From NCBI GenBank assembly GCA_959347315.1, contig OY365806.1, forward strand, positions 21,094,235 through 21,158,234: a DNA stretch of 64,000 bases, written 5' to 3'. A program made the position numbers and the translations under genes. This DNA comes from Bimastos eiseni. Lineage: Eukaryota; Annelida; Clitellata; Crassiclitellata; Lumbricidae. This document shows, piece after piece, positions 24,282 to 36,728 of the stretch (position 1 is its first letter; every line of letters begins with the position of its first letter). The notes beneath the pieces are model-generated. The model saw only the letters and a list, made by a program, of their open reading frames with translations. It was not told where the DNA came from and searched no databases.

Positions 24282-26140
24282 ACAACCGAAAAGGTATTGC
24301 CAACCAAGTGCTGCACACCAGTGAGTGAAGCGCTATAAAATGTAACCGCATTTTCTTTACTTTTTATGCTAAATGTTTATCTTAAATGTTAGGATTGGAT
24401 TTAATTATGGGTCTGAGCCTGGCATACGTTCAGACTCGACTTATAACAGTCACGTAGGCTAGGTTTTTTGTCTGTAAAAATTTCAAAGACCTAATTCTGC
24501 TTATCAGATGCCAAGTACAGATGTATAAATGGTAGACATAGACAGTTTCTCTGAAAACGAGTACGTGTAAACCTTTGGGTGCAGGTGCTCTAAGTAAAAA
24601 CTACTTACATATGCGTAATAATAGGCCTGCAAGTAGGCCCTACTAGTAGGCCTATTGCTGTTACTACTGATAACTATGTTGCATCACCAAAAGACGTTAT
24701 TACTACGCAATCTCTAACAATGTCTCTCATTACGTTTTGATTCATAGAATAACTTCAGATAAAGATGTTTGGTGTGAGAGAAAAAGTGTTTGTTAGCATG
24801 TTTCTACAGTGTTTAGTTTCTATATTTATAAGATTCATGGTGGTCAGCTCTCTCCATTTTGCCGTCTGGTGTTGAACATGCAACGTTCAGTCCCATCTTA
24901 AAACTGAATTAATAACGTAATATTTATGCAACCCACTTCAGGCCACTTGTGTGGGTCAATCGTTTCACAGCCATGGCGCATTCTACACTGAATAAGCTGG
25001 TCTCCCTGCTGGCGTTGTTTGTGGACACTGAAAAACCTAGATTTAAATTTACATTATTCTCCTCTCATAGAATCCGTGGGCGGACGGCAGGAGGAATGAA
25101 TAGTTGACACTTTGGAAGACGCCGTAGAACTGGCGCGGCGTTGCACGGAAGAGAACAGAAGTCATCAAGAGGTCACATTCTCGTCATAGTCCCATGCGAT
25201 TCTGACCCATTGATTCTCTGCTGGTCTTCTTCCCATCTGTTGCACTGTATTTCTTTCGTCTGTTTTCTTTATGAACGGAGTATCTCCATCCATCCATTCG
25301 AGCCTCGCGCTTCCCAATGAAAGAAGAGGTTTCAGGCTTGGGCACCATAGGCGGCAATGCTTCCAGTGTAGGGGAAGTATGAGGGCTTGCGGTGGAAATT
25401 TATGTCACATCACAATACCATTCCAATAAACTGCACTGCTTGCCATTGACGGTTACATATTCAGTTCTTTCGATAAAAATGAGATGTCAGCTAATCTAAT
25501 TTTCCTGGACTTATCTGCTGCTCTTAATTTCAATGAATTTGATAGTATAGGCCTACTGGCCTACTTCATCGCCCGAACCCACGTAGTCCTACGTAGTGTT
25601 CTAGCTAGCTAGTTTTGCTCTCAGTTGGTTCGCATTGTTATCAACACCGTATGAACTCAATCAATTTGTATGCATCAGCTCAACCGCTTGTCCGCTGCCT
25701 CAAACATTGCGGCCATTGTCTTAAACACCGCCAATTGTCTATAGGCACAATCGAAGAACACGGCAAATTTTTTAATTAGCTTAAGCCTATTTCAATGGCT
25801 GTAGCCTACTGCATGCGGCAACAGTTAAATCGGAATGGTGCTTCATTATCCAGCTATGTTCTGGCATAATCTAAATAAGCCCAAGTTTACATTTTGGATC
25901 TCTTAATTGTACATCATAATCCATTAACTAACGCACTCGTTTCAGCAGACTAGACTACTGTAACTCATTTTATTCGATTCGCCCACGCACATCTATAAAG
26001 ATTATGCGCTATGATAATTTAAAACTCTCTTGCCATAGCTATAGCAAGAATTCCAACGTATTGGCATAGGCCTACAGTAACCATCAATATATTCGTAGCC
26101 ATCTTGGCAAAACAATCCATTTATAAGACTGTCTCATATG
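24282..26140. other. no gene recognised
   Basis: Scattered TAGGCCTA octamers, no recognised exon and no clear repeat boundaries. Confidence 0.5.
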
Positions 26141-26141
26141 T

Positions 26142-26262
26142 AAGGCCCCGTGGTTTGTGCGATTAAGCGATTTCGCATTTTTTCGCATAAATTTGCGGTT
26201 TTCGCATAAATTCCTAAATGGAAAGTTTTCGCAAATTATTGCATAGCCCTAATGCTCAGAAA
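26142..26262. repeat. TTCGCATAA-rich transposon fragment
   Basis: GGCCCCGTGGTTTGTGCGATT is followed by repeated TTTTCGCATAAATT and TTTCGCAAATTATTGCATA. A second partial copy with the same start (GGACCCGTGGTTTATGCAA) is at 26516. It is probably the end of a non-autonomous DNA transposon. Confidence 0.5.
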
Positions 26263-26312
26263 TTTCGGTCAGTGTCAACTGTGATTGGCTTGTCCAGGCT
26301 TATTAACCTATA

Positions 26313-26456
26313 GGCAGGGGCGACGATCCCGGGGTTCGAAGGGGACAACCCCCCTCCTTTTACAGAGAGGGGGCAATTTGCACGTATGTCCCCCCAAATT
26401 TCGTACTCCTCTAATTGTGTGTCCCCCATCTGTCAAGCGAGATCGCCGCCTCTGCC
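26313..26456. mobile_element. MITE with 18-bp terminal inverted repeats, TATA target duplication
   Basis: Left end GGCAGGGGCGACGATCCC and right end GAGATCGCCGCCTCTGCC are inverted at 15 of 18 positions. It is flanked by TATA on both sides (26309-26312 and 26457-26460). It is 144 bp with no coding capacity. A truncated relative lies at 27128-27246. Confidence 0.75.
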
Positions 26457-26515
26457 TATAGAGGCAATAGTTTACCGACCAGACGACGTAATAACTATTG
26501 TTGATGGCTATAATA

Positions 26516-26580
26516 GGACCCGTGGTTTATGCAATTTTTGCATAATTCACGAAAAATGTTCGCATAATCCACTGCGCCTA
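26516..26580. repeat. second TTCGCATAA-rich fragment
   Basis: Begins GGACCCGTGGTTTATGC and contains TTTTGCATAATTC and TGTTCGCATAATCC, as in 26142-26262 but shorter. Confidence 0.45.
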
Positions 26581-26585
26581 CTCAT

Positions 26586-26646
26586 GGAGCGCTCCTGGGT
26601 AGTAACCTTGAAGGGACGCTATATAAATTTTCGCAATGAATGATGG
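26586..26646 (+). repeat. retroposon 3' tail fragment (GGGACGCTATATAAAT ... ATGAATGA)
   Basis: AGCGCTCCTGGGTAGTAACC then GAAGGGACGCTATATAAAT and CAATGAATGA. The same order occurs at 48670-48730 and, interrupted, around 10600-10890. GGCGCTATATAAAT is a typical 3' end of L2/CR1/Rex-like LINEs and the SINEs they mobilise (recalled family feature). Confidence 0.55.
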
Positions 26647-27127
26647 TTTAACTTGCCCTCCTACATGTATGATGCTCATCCACCAAATCAATAGATCGAT
26701 ATTGCATCCGGTCAATGGACATTATTATGACTTAAGACTTGCTATATATGATATGCCTACACCCGAACACTGCTGCATGGGCTCATGAACCTTCTCGTTG
26801 AATGGACACAATTAATGGTTGGCATTCGCTTCCAATTTCACTTCGTTCTGTCAATTCTTTGATGTCATTCATCTCCAACTTAAAACTTATCGATCGTCAA
26901 ACGTAGCGTTTCTTTCCATGTTTTAATTGTCATCTATCGGATTGCATTCTGGCTTCTGCTATGTAGGTTTCGACTGCCATTTCACTTACAGCGACAATCG
27001 CTTAATTATGTCTTTGCATTATTATAATGGAGCTATGGAAGTTATTAGATCAGAAAAAGAATTGAAAAGCTGTTCATCTTCAATTTCATTCCGATCCTCA
27101 GGAATTGCAAAGCTTGACAATTATGAA

Positions 27128-27246
27128 GTCCCTCTCACATTTACAGAGAGGGGACACGTCATAGGCCTATATGTTTGTCTCCCCAACATTTCTAACCCTT
27201 CTCTGTGGGTGTTCCCCACCTCTCATACGAGATCGCCGCCTCTGCT
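27128..27246. mobile_element. 5'-truncated copy of the 26313 MITE
   Basis: Shares TTTACAGAGAGGGG, TCTCCCCAACATTTC and the terminal GAGATCGCCGCCTCTGC with the 26313 element. The left terminal repeat is missing. Confidence 0.65.
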
Positions 27247-28415
27247 CATCTACATGGATTTGCATACACACGACCTCGGAAGTTCCACAACAAAACTTAC
27301 ATTATGCGTCTGACAGTATAGGCCTACAGCTCAAGACTGGCCGCTTCCTTGATAGAGGCAGCATTTTTACTTGATCAGTATAGGTCTAGAATTATAAGAG
27401 ACGAGCTAAGGCAAACCGAATAATTAAAACAAAGGCCTAACCTAAAACTAAATGCATTCTATGATTCTATGATTCTATGACTAAAAAATATCACAAAAAT
27501 TAAATTCCACGCTAAATTGTTGCCGCTTCGTTTCAATGGCTTGCATATTGTTGTTAAATGTGAATAAAATACTGTACGTGTTGTGAGCTGCAGAGGGCAT
27601 CTATTTTGCGCCCATTGCATACAAGGCAATGGAATAGTTGCACTCACATAAACGTTATTATGTGCAGTGAAATACACACGCGAACTTAGATTCAGAGGTG
27701 ATTGCGGCGACCAAAGTGTGACTGGGGGAGTGGTAAAAATGGCGAAACCCTTTGTCTATAAACTTAAGGGCTATAGAAAGCCAGACAGTCATTTCGCATA
27801 GTTAGTTTTTAGGTGGTTTCCGGGCTCGTTGACTTTTCGAGGTTTAGCTAAGACTGGACCTTAACGTAGGCCTACGTCTTCATTGTTAGTTAAGCTACTG
27901 TTCGAGTGTCTATTTATGAGCGTATTTAAATATTATATACATAAAAGTTATTTAAGTATTATGGCGTTTTTCTTCCAGTATATATAACCGTGTTTACCAA
28001 GCAGCTGTAAAATGAAATGGTTTTTACTCTGTCAACAGAGACCCGATTTTTCAACCTGTAGGTAAAGAGCGTGACCTTCGCTGCAGATGTCTCTTACCTT
28101 CTGGCATTCGTCTTCAACACATTATACGCTCTAAACTGTGCCAAGGCAAAAAATGTAACCTCGTATTCAGACGACCTATAAATTAATGAATTACTGCGCG
28201 CATTTTTGTCGAAATTAGACACATGGCCTTTGCTGTCTAAGAAGTCTGTTTACTGGAACACTAAAGTCTGCTTTGATTAGTTATTGTATAATGCGAAGAA
28301 GCTGTAGAATGTCGTCTCACTCTGTCTTGTATTCCATGTTTATAGACATAGACCTATTAATTATAGGCTATTATCAATAGCTCAGGCCTATAGCCAGGAA
28401 ACAATTTAGGGTTTT
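27247..28415. other. no gene recognised
   Basis: Contains a short (ATTCTATG)n run near 27453-27480 and two TAGGCCTA octamers. No exon was recognised. Confidence 0.5.
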
Positions 28416-28494
28416 CCATTTGTCAAATTTGACATCATTACTCTGTGACCTCTGCGAGGTCGCAGAGTAATGATGAGTCAAATTTGAAAAATGG
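28416..28494. repeat. long near-perfect palindrome (hairpin with arms of about 37 bp)
   Basis: The left arm runs from CCATTTGTCAAATTTGACAT through CATTACTCTGTGACCTC. The right arm (GAGGTCGCAGAGTAATGATG then AGTCAAATTTGAAAAATGG) is its reverse complement apart from a few substitutions and a 1-2 nt indel. The centre is only TGC. It could be a minimal MITE or a transcribed hairpin. Confidence 0.85.
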
Positions 28495-30405
28495 TGTTTT
28501 GTATTCTCCACACCTATCATTCAAAAATTTAACATTGAATTATAAAAGAAAACAATTTGAAAATTTTTCATTTTCTAAGGGTTGAATCCGTAAACTCCCA
28601 AATGCGCCCGTGCATCCTATCACTAAGCTTTCATGCGCGGGTTGCCGACGAGGTCTTTCACGCCGGCGCACATTGACTGATCGAACAGCTGTAACTACTC
28701 GACAATTCTGCTCCAGCATGGATTTCCAGTTCCTAAAAGAAATCGTTTTCTTGTACCTGTTGCATTTATTGTCGGTTGGCTCAGATGTTTTAGCCTACAT
28801 AGGCCTACGTATTGTATTGACGCAGACCTACTTAGAGAGAACGGTCAATCTCGGTCAATATCTTAATCTTAAACCAATATGTTCACAACTATACCCATCG
28901 CGTTGTTAGGTTAGGCTTACTCTTATTTTCCATTGCTATCAATTATTTTTACAGTCGAAGCAGGTCATACTGAAGTTTATGAAGTCAACTCGTAGAGACA
29001 AATCAGACGTAACTATAATCACTGTTAATCAGGTCGACACCTCGTACGCTCCGTGTATCACCGCTTCATCTGTATGCCTATCAAGGCCTTAATTGTTGGT
29101 CAAATTAGGGACTATAATAGCTCAGCGTGTCGAGGATATTTAGTGAATCAATGCCGCATCGATTAACTAAAAAAACGATTGATCACTTCCCGATTGACGG
29201 TACTTTGAAACAAGACATTGGATAAAGACGCGTTCGCTCCAGCGATCACATTAAACGTTGAAAGACGAAAGACGTGGAACTGAATGCGAATTGCATATAA
29301 TTTCGTTTGGTAAAGGCGTCGAATATCGAGTAGGCCTACTCCATTACTCACACACAGTCAGCCTACACGAATATTAGGTCTAGGCCTATATACTTCACGA
29401 GAACTGAGTTGACTTAGGCAACGCGACTGTTCCAAGTCCAGCGTATCAGAGGGGTTATTATTCGTACAGGGTGTTTACTCAATGTTAAGAAAGAACAACC
29501 CCTCCTATTGACGATCCGTTGCTATTGACCTGTCACCTGCATCTACAGTCGAGAGATGATGCCCTAGGCCTATAGCTCTTTAGCTCTCGAAATACATCGT
29601 TGAACGGGTGCACCGTGCATCTGCACCTATCACGGACTCCAGAGATAGTGCAGGGCAGGTACAGACCATTGGACGTACAAGAGGGTAGGGGCACATACAG
29701 CAGGGGCCAAAGAGTGTGCGGGTTTATGCTAGGGTAGGCATCCCTTGTGCTCCCGCCCCTACCTCCCAGGTGCGGTCAAAGAATTTCTTTCTAGAGTCAG
29801 GTACAAATAGAACTGTTTCATAAGACTTCGGACAAACTGAAGACTGGCACATATATATGTCGCAGACGCTGTGAGGTAGGCTTTCAGCCAAATATTCTTG
29901 TTTTATACAATTCTATCCGCTAATGTAAGCAGTGTTCAGCTTGGTTCTTTAAAAGGCTCAAATGGTTGGCCTGTTAGGCCTATAGCAATCAATAGGAGGC
30001 TTCAGAAAACAACTTTGACCAAATCAGACTGATTTGTTATAAAATCAGTTACTTATAAGTAACGAACTCTTAAGGTAATGGAGCACTTATATTATAGCAC
30101 CACTCAAATCAAAGGCGCTCACGACTCAACACAAAGCTAAACAGAAAAAAGGAAAGTCTTCAAGCTTCTTTGCTATCTTCCGGCAGCAGAGGAGAGAGAG
30201 TAGCTCCTTCCGAAGAGGTACTATTTATCTCTTCTAGAGATATAAAGTTTCCAAAAGGGGAAACGAAACAGACAAGACGCCAGAGTTTCGATCACTCACA
30301 TTGTCCAACACCTTATCACATCGGCTACCTACTGGCGACCTCTTGTTATAACGAAATAATATTCAGAATTATTGTCTGGATTGTGCTCCTTGTCTGCTGA
30401 ACAGA
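28495..30405. other. no gene recognised; 5' flank of the SUEL-lectin gene
   Basis: Several TAGGCCTA octamers. No recognisable exon or repeat boundary. A non-coding first exon of the lectin gene could lie here but cannot be seen. Confidence 0.45.
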
Positions 30406-32121
30406 ATGCCTGGCTTTCAACCGATATACCGTGGTGACGTGATGCTTGCGTCCATCCTGAAGACAGCAGCCATTGTCTGTCACGTTCTTTGTCTGTTGCA
30501 CGTCTCAGCTGCTCTTCATACAAAACACCGAAACCTGCATCTCAACGACACAGGTCAGTATATGATGTAAATTCGTTGAATTCTGACAGTTACATATAAA
30601 CTTCGTAAGCTGTAGGTACGCACATATATAGGCCCTATGCATATGCAGTTAAATGTAATCTTCATAATCTTCGTTACGCAGCTCTGTAGTGTAGGTTATA
30701 TGGAATTAACGTCTGACCTTCATAGATTACAAAATGTAGGCATCTATAGCTCTGCGTATTTGACTCACATAGGATGCGGCTGCAACACGAAAGAACGTTA
30801 ACTTAATTGTTGTAACTTACTGCGGTTTGTCAATTTGTTTCTCATCAAATCTTCGTACGAGATGCAGCTCTGCGCGTGTATATGGGAATCGGATTAACAC
30901 CAAACCTTCATAGTATGATAGCAGAGACGCAGCTTCTAATTCTCTTAAATGTTTTCAATTAGCAACAGTGCTTACTTACTTTATCAGGCGCTGAGTGAGT
31001 TATTTTGTTTCGGAAATGGCCTCTGCAGTTACGGTACTGAGGGACAGTGAGGGCCACAGATCTACATGTAGGCCTATTCGAAAGAGAATTCATTCAATTC
31101 AAATCGCCGAGCGGCCTAACAACGTGGCATGGGGATTGCAGAAAGGTGTATGGGGTGTTTTGGGTAGTAGCTTAAGTTTGTGTCGGTGCGCTAAGTAAAC
31201 ACATAAGAAAACTTAAAAGCTTTCTTTAAAAGTATTTTTTCACAGCTCTGGATATAAGCCCAAGACGTGGCAGTCGTGACTGCAGACTATAGGTGCGTTG
31301 GCTGCAGCGAGCTATATAGACGTAGCTAGGCCTATAGGTTTCATCAAAACTGTTTTTCATAGAAAATGCACGCTTCTTAGGATTCAACAACCAACAGTTT
31401 TCATAGGTCAAAAATCCAAAGCATTACCTTAAGACGAATAGATTCTAAAGATCATTGGCCTAATTCCAACGCGTCAGGGTTACTTCCAATGGATCATATT
31501 ATTAGACCTACCCTTCAGCTCAGTTTAGGGCCTATATAGGTCTATGAAATTACAGCGAATGAAAATATTAAGCATATAGGCCTAACTGGTTTTTGCCTCT
31601 AGGTAAATCTTCTTAACCAACTTACTTCGAATGGGTTAGCATTGGAAGATGAGGTCACGTAGCTCCGTAATACCCGAGAATTGTTCGCACAACAATTAAC
31701 GACCATGCAAGCTACAGGAGAATGAAAGTGGCTCTCCGCCCAGTTTAAACTAACATAATTTAATCTAATAATTATAACTTCTGGAGCGCCGCTATAATAA
31801 TAATAATAATTCAATAAGCATTGGGCTAATATATTTCTGTGTTTCTACAGCACACGTGATGCTTTGTACATTTCAGCACTTGCAGGATCGTCGTCGTATC
31901 AGACGCACGACAACAGTCACGCCGCCATCCGCTATTACATGACGCACGCCTGTGAACGTGAGGAGCTGCACATCACATGCGACAAGGACTACGTCATACT
32001 CATAGTTCGCGCTAACTACGGCCGACATAGCACTAGGCCGTGTGCAAAGACAACGAAGAAACGTCACACTATTTGCCCTGGGTCATTCGCACACCCGAAG
32101 AAGGTTCTTGCACAGACGTTA
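30406..32121 (+). CDS. secreted or membrane protein with SUEL/rhamnose-binding lectin domain, first two exons (EVA-1C-like?), partial
   Basis: Exon 1 (30406-30553) starts MPGFQPIYRGDVM and continues into a signal-peptide-like core, AAIVCHVLCLLHVSAALH, ending NDT plus one base before GTCAGT. Exon 2 (31877-32121; a nearby AG at 31885 keeps the same phase) joins in phase 1. It reads THACEREELHITCDKDYVIL, then IVRANYGR, two more cysteines and CPGSFAHPKKVLAQTL. The pattern 'ACe.e.L.i.C......I...anYGR' is the hallmark of SUEL/galactose-binding lectin domains, which bind carbohydrate outside the cell. The domain stops mid-way, so later exons are expected. None was recognised before 47 kb, where an assembly gap (41966-42165) may hide some. 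The layout suits EVA-1C; a soluble egg-type lectin or an adhesion GPCR are alternatives. The 3' donor (TTA|GTATCA) is weak. Confidence 0.65.
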
Positions 32122-32351
32122 GTATCATTATTATTATTATTCACCGTTGAAGATGGTATACTAATCTAAAGTTTCTAGACCAGTGCACGCTAGTCGTCGA
32201 GCTCTGTTAGTCTGCCCCTCACATTAGACACGCATAGTCTTGTCCATTTGAGGACACGAGTAATTTCGTAAGTTGGAAAAATAAAGCAAACTACGACTAG
32301 AAGCTAAGAAGCATGACCAAAATTGGCTCTCCTAAAAGCGTATACATACAA
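32122..32351. other. intron or flank downstream of the SUEL exon
   Basis: No recognisable coding segment. The expected continuation of the lectin domain (a Cys-rich block ending in a G-D-P-C type motif) was searched for by eye to 41.9 kb and not found. Confidence 0.4.
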
Positions 32352-32387
32352 GGGCTAGCCCAAGGGCTAGCCCAAGGGCTAGCGCAG
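32352..32387. repeat. three copies of a 12-bp self-complementary unit
   Basis: GGGCTAGCCC is repeated with AA linkers; the third copy is altered to GGGCTAGCGC. Each unit is itself a palindrome. Confidence 0.85.
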
Positions 32388-32639
32388 TATCTGTCAGATT
32401 CCCATGTAGACGCTTTCAGAACCGTAAGCCCTATTCAATATTTTGGGGCCCGACGTAAAATTCTGTGTTGGACGATATAATTGCATCACCTGTTCGCCTG
32501 AAAATTATGATATTATCATATATGCAGTGCTGAAGGTGTAAAAAAAATTAAGTGCCTGGACGCTAGGCCTAAGTGCAAAAAATTTAAGAACTAAACATTG
32601 CAAAGGCAGGTCACCAACAGGAGTCGACGACAAATGGTT

Positions 32640-32880
32640 CGCACCCGATGGTCCACTGTATTCGTCAAAATAGAAGTTGGATTGATGATATTCATGATGC
32701 TGGAATAGACGTTGGATTGGTGAACGAAATTCTTCCAAAACAGATGCTATTTACATGTAAATAAATATATAGCCTGCTGAAATAAAAGTTGGATTCTTGA
32801 AATGATTATTTGCCTAAATAGAAGTTGAATTGATAAAAATAGTTCTTGCTGAAGCAGAAGCCGGATTTGCAGGCATTATT
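32640..32880. repeat. degenerate 36-bp repeat with GAAGTTGGATTGAT core
   Basis: Units such as AATAGAAGTTGGATTGATGA, AATAGACGTTGGATTGGTGA, AATAAAAGTTGGATTCTTGA and AATAGAAGTTGAATTGATAA occur, several exactly 36 bp apart and ending in TTGCTG or TTGCCT. The same unit occurs inside the UMPS intron 1 elements (about 10340-10420 and 10695-10760). Confidence 0.7.
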
Positions 32881-34180
32881 GTTATCAATCCACCTTCTAT
32901 TTGACTAAATACAGTTGACGAAAAATAAAATTTAGTTACCATTCGTTAGCTTATTGTCCATTAACCATTTTTGTGTCGCCAACTATTCGTTGGTGAAATT
33001 TTTAAAAATTTAAAGCGTACAGAAAATTACTTTCCTCTTTGAAATTGTCAACAAACAGCGTTTCGAGAGTTGGGGTAATAAAGTTTGTAAACTCGCGAAG
33101 CGCGAAATTTTCCCCCACTCTTTTTCCGAGTGCCCCTATTTACAGAGAGTTGTGTCGCTTTGGGGAGGAACGTGCTCTAGTCAATATTGAGATAGAATTG
33201 AATTTAGTCTATACATCAAGTAGTAAAATTTATCAAACAAAACACACCTCCAGATAGACTGATATAGCAGTGCACCGAGAGTTGCTATAATAACTTCTGC
33301 CAAATAGTCTCTTAAGTAGATTTTTTCATGCTTTCTTGACACATAGTGGAGCGTAAGCCGTGTTGCCAAATTTTTTCATCTAGGGTCCAGTCTGCCATTC
33401 GAGACATCGGCTATAGACTCTTTTAATCGTAGGCCTGTAGTATGTTAGGCTTTAGAAAGAGCAGGGACACGTGCCCTAGCCAGACATATGGTGCCAGCGC
33501 TAGTGATGGGGCCAAAACTTAATCGGATAACTTTCGAAAACGATATCTAAAAATATAATTGTGACCTCCTCCATTCTTTCTATTCTTTTCCAGAACTGCA
33601 GCATGTAGCAAGTGAGGCAACTGAACTGGTCTCAATTTTTTTGTCGATGATCAACCCGACATCATGCACCAGCAGTAACAGTAGATATGTGGCCTATCTA
33701 ACTAGACGTAGGCCTATACACGTTTCATCGTTTCGCAGCATGAAATAGAAGAAATTCAGCTCATTTTATACGCGCTACGGTGTGTAGTGCGACTTAATTA
33801 GTTTACTGACTTACTAGGCATGATCAGCAGCTCGTCAAAAATTTCATCAAATCAGTTGAACAACTTTTTCCTTTTTATATCTGAAGAATAATCACCAAAT
33901 GCAACAGACGACGGAAGCGCATAAGACAAAAATTAATTTGATGAAAATGTAACTAGAATGTATAACACGAATTATAGACGTCCATTATATAGGATACTTA
34001 GCCTGCTTCATATAACAAGTAGGTCCAATTAAAATATGATTTTTTGGAAGAGTAGGTCATTAAATGCTGTTGATAATAACGTACGTAGAGAAAATGCATT
34101 GTTGCATAGACGCTCATGGACGGCGTCCAGGCTCTGTTGGCAAAATAAGTGGCAGGACGACACCAGCCGTGAAAATAAGT
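32881..34180. other. no gene recognised
   Basis: Short open frames only. An acceptor-like TTTTCCAG at about 33590 is followed by an open frame of about 50 codons, but it has no family resemblance. Confidence 0.4.
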
Positions 34181-34181
34181 G

Positions 34182-34198
34182 CCTGGACGGCGTCCAGG
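34182..34198. repeat. 17-bp perfect palindrome CCTGGACG-G-CGTCCAGG
   Basis: Eight-base arms around a single G. A partial copy of one arm (CGGCGTCCAGG) lies about 65 bp upstream in similar flanking sequence (AAAATAAGTG), so the block is locally duplicated. Confidence 0.8.
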
Positions 34199-34739
34199 AC
34201 TGTCCAGGCCCACTTTAAGCACTTGGAGGGTTGTATAATAATTATTTTTTATCCGGTGAGCGACTATATGCGCACTTTAAAACCTAAGAAAAACTATTAA
34301 ACCTAAATTAACCTAAAATTGTTTCGAGCAAATCTAGTTTTATTCCAGTACTGATCGATTCTTCTCTCACTGGATTTGTCAATAGCCGTATATATCCGAC
34401 TATACACTGTATGCAGTGTAGTCTTAAGTTCTTCGTGCAACTAAGGTCTACTTAATTAAACCTATTGTCGGTCGATATAATGCGTGGCTTATAATTCAAT
34501 ATGTAAATCAGGCACATACTTTAGGGCCGATATACTTCTAAAACCTCGTCAAATGGAACACTCGCGATCGATCGGCTAGAACCACACTTAAAAGAATTTC
34601 AGAGGCAAAGCTCCCCCTTGAGTTTGAAATTCAACCCCAGACGAAGCTGCATGGGCAGTATGGCTGTACGGGTCTATTAGCAACTAATTCCACGCATGAT
34701 TATCATCGTGACAGCTATAAAGTGCCGCATACTTAATGT

Positions 34740-35800
34740 AATGTAATGTACTGTAAACGAGCATTTATATAGCGCCGTGTGGCGGGTTTCTCTCTCGCCA
34801 GCTCCTTCTTCTAGATGACGAGATTACCACCGGTTCTTTCCTCATTCACCAAGCTCAGCAACACGACACACTGGATGGTTTTAATATGTATATTTAATGG
34901 TAGATATACACACCACTCATCCTATCTACACTTACTAGAGTTATTAGTGTCCTTAGAAATGTTTCCCTGGTTTACGTTGGTGACGGGGTTCCCCAACTAC
35001 GTTGATTACCCTTATCGTCAGAACAATCTAACGTCTCCCCCAGTTTCGAAACAAGTCCCTGTTCCATCGCTTGCTACACTATATGAACCCTTCTAGAGGT
35101 GATTTCTTTCACGATCCCAAACGCAAAATTCGTATCTCTATTGGACGAAAGATCACCTGCTGACACTATTACTAAACCTGGTTGGTCAGATCTTGGCGTC
35201 CGTAGCATAACGTCACATCACTCGAGGCGTACAGTTAATGTTTGACTAACGGCTGTTATGGTTGGGCCTTGTTAGTGTCATAGACAGGCAATAGGTTCCA
35301 GGGATCGAGTGACATTATTATAGTTATACCGCCTAATAGGTTGCGCCGTCGTATTGGAATTGTCCCTTATTCTTGATTAGTGTCAACAAGCCACCCAGAC
35401 CAGATCTTCAGCTGGTTCATGATTTTCTTCTCCGTGCGTCGCAGAGATGAGAGGGGCAGGCGGCTCTAACGTCTGCCTCGAGGTGTCGGTTTTCGTTGCC
35501 TGACACTCCGTTTATCTTTGCATACTTCTCGCCGTCTGTATTGAGGCCGTCTGCCTCCGGCGAAACCCATTGATGTCTCCCCTCTCAGGTTTCAGGTAGA
35601 CAGCTTCATTCGTAGTCCTCCCACGCCTCGGCTGTCGGGCGATGACATTTATATAGCGCCATCGTCAGAGTTTTGCGCGTGACTCGCCCTTTAAAGATAT
35701 TTTCTCAGAGGCGTTCTCAGCGCGGGCCTTAAATGATGCTAAGTGTCATAATATGATCGAATAAAATACATCATGCATATTTTACGTCCTCCTTGAGCCT
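34740..35800 (-). mobile_element. possible LINE 3'-end remnants (TATATAGCGCC motifs)
   Basis: CATTTATATAGCGCC occurs at about 34765 and 35648. Its reverse complement, GGCGCTATATAAATG, is the typical 3' terminus of L2/CR1/Rex-like elements; the first is followed on the minus strand by a TACATTACATTACAT tail. No coding remnant could be read between them. Confidence 0.35.
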
Positions 35801-36728
35801 CGACGAATATTCGACGAATAACATATTCAGACGAGCGTCGATCATCTTTCACCAGAAAGGGGCTATAGGCATAGTCGTTGACATCATACCCGTGTCAGCG
35901 AATAGCTGTAGAGTGCAGACATTCGTCGCTCTGCCCTATCGATGTAACATAAAAATTGTGTGCTGCTGTTTCCTTTTGGATGCCAAGCTAATTATAATCA
36001 TAATGTTGGAATCGTGCATGCTGTGATCGAGTTGCTGTGAAAATCTTTGATTGCCACTTCACAGTTTACGAACACTCGCAACGGCATAGCCTACAACGGA
36101 ACATTATATTGATAATTAATAGGAGTAGGTCTATATGTGACGATGTTACATGTAGGCCTACTGTTGCCAATCTTTGCCAAGCAATCAACCAACTGGCTGG
36201 TTTAACTGCACGTCCAGAGGCCACCAGGAGGTGTTGGCAAAGGTCTCCGCAGTCCGTTCACATCAGCTCCCAAGCAGTAGGCCTAGAATTTTAGTCAGTT
36301 TAGTTTTTACCACCAGGACCTCCACTATTTATTATAAAATACAAAACTTGAATAATTTGTGTTATCCAATACTCTATAGTAATAAGTAGGCCTATTCGTG
36401 AGACACAGTTGCTATTGTTATTGAATTGTCATTCTGTTGGAATGGAAACGCAAGACAAACATTCCCATTGGTAGTGTACAAAACGTGAATTCTCGCAACT
36501 CAGAGACTTCAGAAGACGTAGAAAGAGCAGAAACGATACACGCTCCGAGTTATATAGATAAAAGACTGATCGAATTGTCTATGTACAGGTAGGCCTACAA
36601 TTGAATTAGACAGTTAACAGGAAGCGAGGGATAGGACATGCAGCGATACAGAGTGACACTGGAAAACAGAGTTGGATGATTGCGAACAAGAGTGATAGAG
36701 TAACAACAAACAAGAGATGCATAGGCCT
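35801..36728. other. no gene recognised
   Basis: Four TAGGCCTA octamers and no recognised exon. Confidence 0.45.

Noticed and set aside
32640..32880. Coding repeat, because 36 bp is a multiple of three
   Set aside because: Stops interrupt all frames within the units.
33590..33750. Candidate exon after a TTTTCCAG acceptor
   Set aside because: The open frame is about 50 codons with no family match and no matching donor, so it is indistinguishable from chance.
36037..36294. Possible continuation of the SUEL-lectin gene
   Set aside because: It lacks the cysteine spacing and the G-D-P-C motif expected for the second half of the domain.
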